A stretch of 5,202 nucleotides of DNA from Methanobacteriaceae archaeon. GTDB lineage: Archaea; Methanobacteriota; Methanobacteria; Methanobacteriales; Methanobacteriaceae. The position numbers were made by a program, and so were the translations under genes. This document shows positions 4,513 to 5,202 of the stretch, piece by piece; position 1 is the first letter of the stretch, and every line of letters begins with the position of its first letter. Location of the stretch: the NCBI GenBank assembly GCA_030693105.1, contig JAUYBK010000221.1, positions 1-5,202 of the forward strand, written 5' to 3'. The notes beneath the pieces are model-generated. The model did not search any database, had not been told where the DNA came from, and saw only the letters and a program-made list of their open reading frames with translations.

Positions 4513-5202
4513 TTGGCAGAAGAAGAAAAAAAGCAAGAAATAACCGAGGATCCTAAAATCGGAGTCTATGTGTGTCACTGTGGTATCAACATTGGAGGTG
4601 TAATTGACATCGAAGAATTAGTCAACTACGCAGCAACCCTTCCCAACGTGGAAATATCCGCGGAGTACAAGTACTACTGTTCCGATCCAGGACAAGAAGA
4701 AATCCAGAAAGATATTAAAGAAAATGGTATTAACCGAGTAGTAGTAGCCGCCTGTTCACCCCGGCTTCACGAACCCACTTTCCGACGATGTATCCGGGAA
4801 GCAGGTCTGAACCAGTTCTTATTTGAATTTGCTAACATCCGGGAACACGATTCCTGGGTGCACATGGGAGAACCAGAAGCTGCTACTGAAAAGGCAAAGG
4901 ACTTGGTCCGAATGGCCGTGGCTAAAGCCCGATTATTAGAAGCTTTGGAAGCCTCCAAAGTGGATGTGATCAACAAAGCACTGGTAATTGGTGGAGGTGT
5001 AGCTGGTATTCAGTCTGCTCTCGACCTGGCTGACATGGGATTCCAAACCTACCTGGTGGAAAAACAGCCCACCATCGGTGGACGAATGGCCCAACTGGAC
5101 AAAACATTCCCTACCCTGGACTGTTCCATGTGTATCCTGGCCCCTAAGACGGTGGACGCTGGTAAGCACGAAAACATCGAACTCATCTCCTTTGCTGAAG
5201 TG
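4513..5202 (+). CDS. hdrA: Heterodisulfide reductase subunit A, N-terminal 230 residues
   Basis: HdrA is the FAD and iron-sulfur subunit of the soluble heterodisulfide reductase. With HdrBC and the MvhADG hydrogenase it bifurcates electrons from H2 to CoM-S-S-CoB and ferredoxin, the last step of methanogenesis. The visible part has the N-terminal CHCG motif (C21, C23), further cysteines at C56 and C81, and the FAD-binding Rossmann motif GGGVAG (160-165). Strand-end E183 of YLVEK is followed by GGRMAQLDKTFPTLDCSMC with C204 and C207, then LAPK, all typical of HdrA. The family is about 650 residues, so about two thirds lies beyond the window; the frame is open to its last base. The start is TTG at 4513: an in-frame TAA precedes it, a perfect AGGTGAT site stands four bases before it, and MAEE...KIGVYVCHCG agrees with remembered HdrA N-termini. 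hdrB and hdrC are not visible here. Confidence 0.97.
   Translation, partial: MAEEEKKQEITEDPKIGVYVCHCGINIGGVIDIEELVNYAATLPNVEISAEYKYYCSDPGQEEIQKDIKENGINRVVVAACSPRLHEPTFRRCIREAGLNQFLFEFANIREHDSWVHMGEPEAATEKAKDLVRMAVAKARLLEALEASKVDVINKALVIGGGVAGIQSALDLADMGFQTYLVEKQPTIGGRMAQLDKTFPTLDCSMCILAPKTVDAGKHENIELISFAEV

Noticed and set aside
4767..5169. Minus-strand frames opposite hdrA (4767-4976 and 4936-5169)
   Set aside because: They overlap unmistakable HdrA coding sequence on the plus strand.

Overview
The window is archaeal and almost certainly from a hydrogenotrophic methanogen of the order Methanobacteriales. Its moderate gene GC and very AT-rich gaps fit a mesophilic Methanobacterium-like genome better than a thermophile, but that is inference. 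The main evidence is a single-chain archaeal replication protein A (RPA) followed at once by the archaeal recombinase radA. Next comes the start of hdrA, the flavin subunit of the methanogenic heterodisulfide reductase. From memory, Methanothermobacter thermautotrophicus has the same order (MTH1385/1384 RPA, MTH1383 RadA, MTH1381 HdrA). Promoters are archaeal TATA boxes, and ribosome sites match the archaeal GGAGGTGA consensus.

Layout. Positions 1-10 hold the first three codons of a minus-strand gene with a strong ribosome site. Positions 99-524 (minus) encode a MarR-family winged-helix regulator, probably cotranscribed with that cut-off gene. Positions 525-752 are the divergent control region; it contains inverted and direct repeats resembling operators on both the MarR side and the RPA side. 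Positions 753-3128 (plus) encode a 791-residue RPA with an N-terminal helical segment, five tandem OB folds and a sixth, zinc-finger-bearing OB fold. After a 40-base gap, 3169-4104 encodes complete RadA. Positions 4105-4512 are a gap of about 400 bases with a T-rich terminator hairpin, a weak possible small transcription unit and the hdrA promoter and leader. Positions 4513-5202 are the first 230 codons of hdrA, which starts at TTG and runs off the window.

How the genes work together. RPA coats single-stranded DNA during replication and repair, and RadA forms the filament that replaces it for strand exchange, so their pairing makes functional sense. HdrA belongs to energy metabolism (the HdrABC-MvhADG complex) and looks like a separate transcription unit. 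The MarR regulator faces away from rpa and probably controls its own operon; whether it also affects rpa is open.

There is no mobile element, CRISPR array, tRNA or rRNA here. The most interesting points are the RPA architecture (six OB folds, with OB4 and OB5 a recognisable duplication), the operator-like repeats in the divergent region, and the unusual hdrA leader with an orphan ribosome site and a hairpin before a TTG start.
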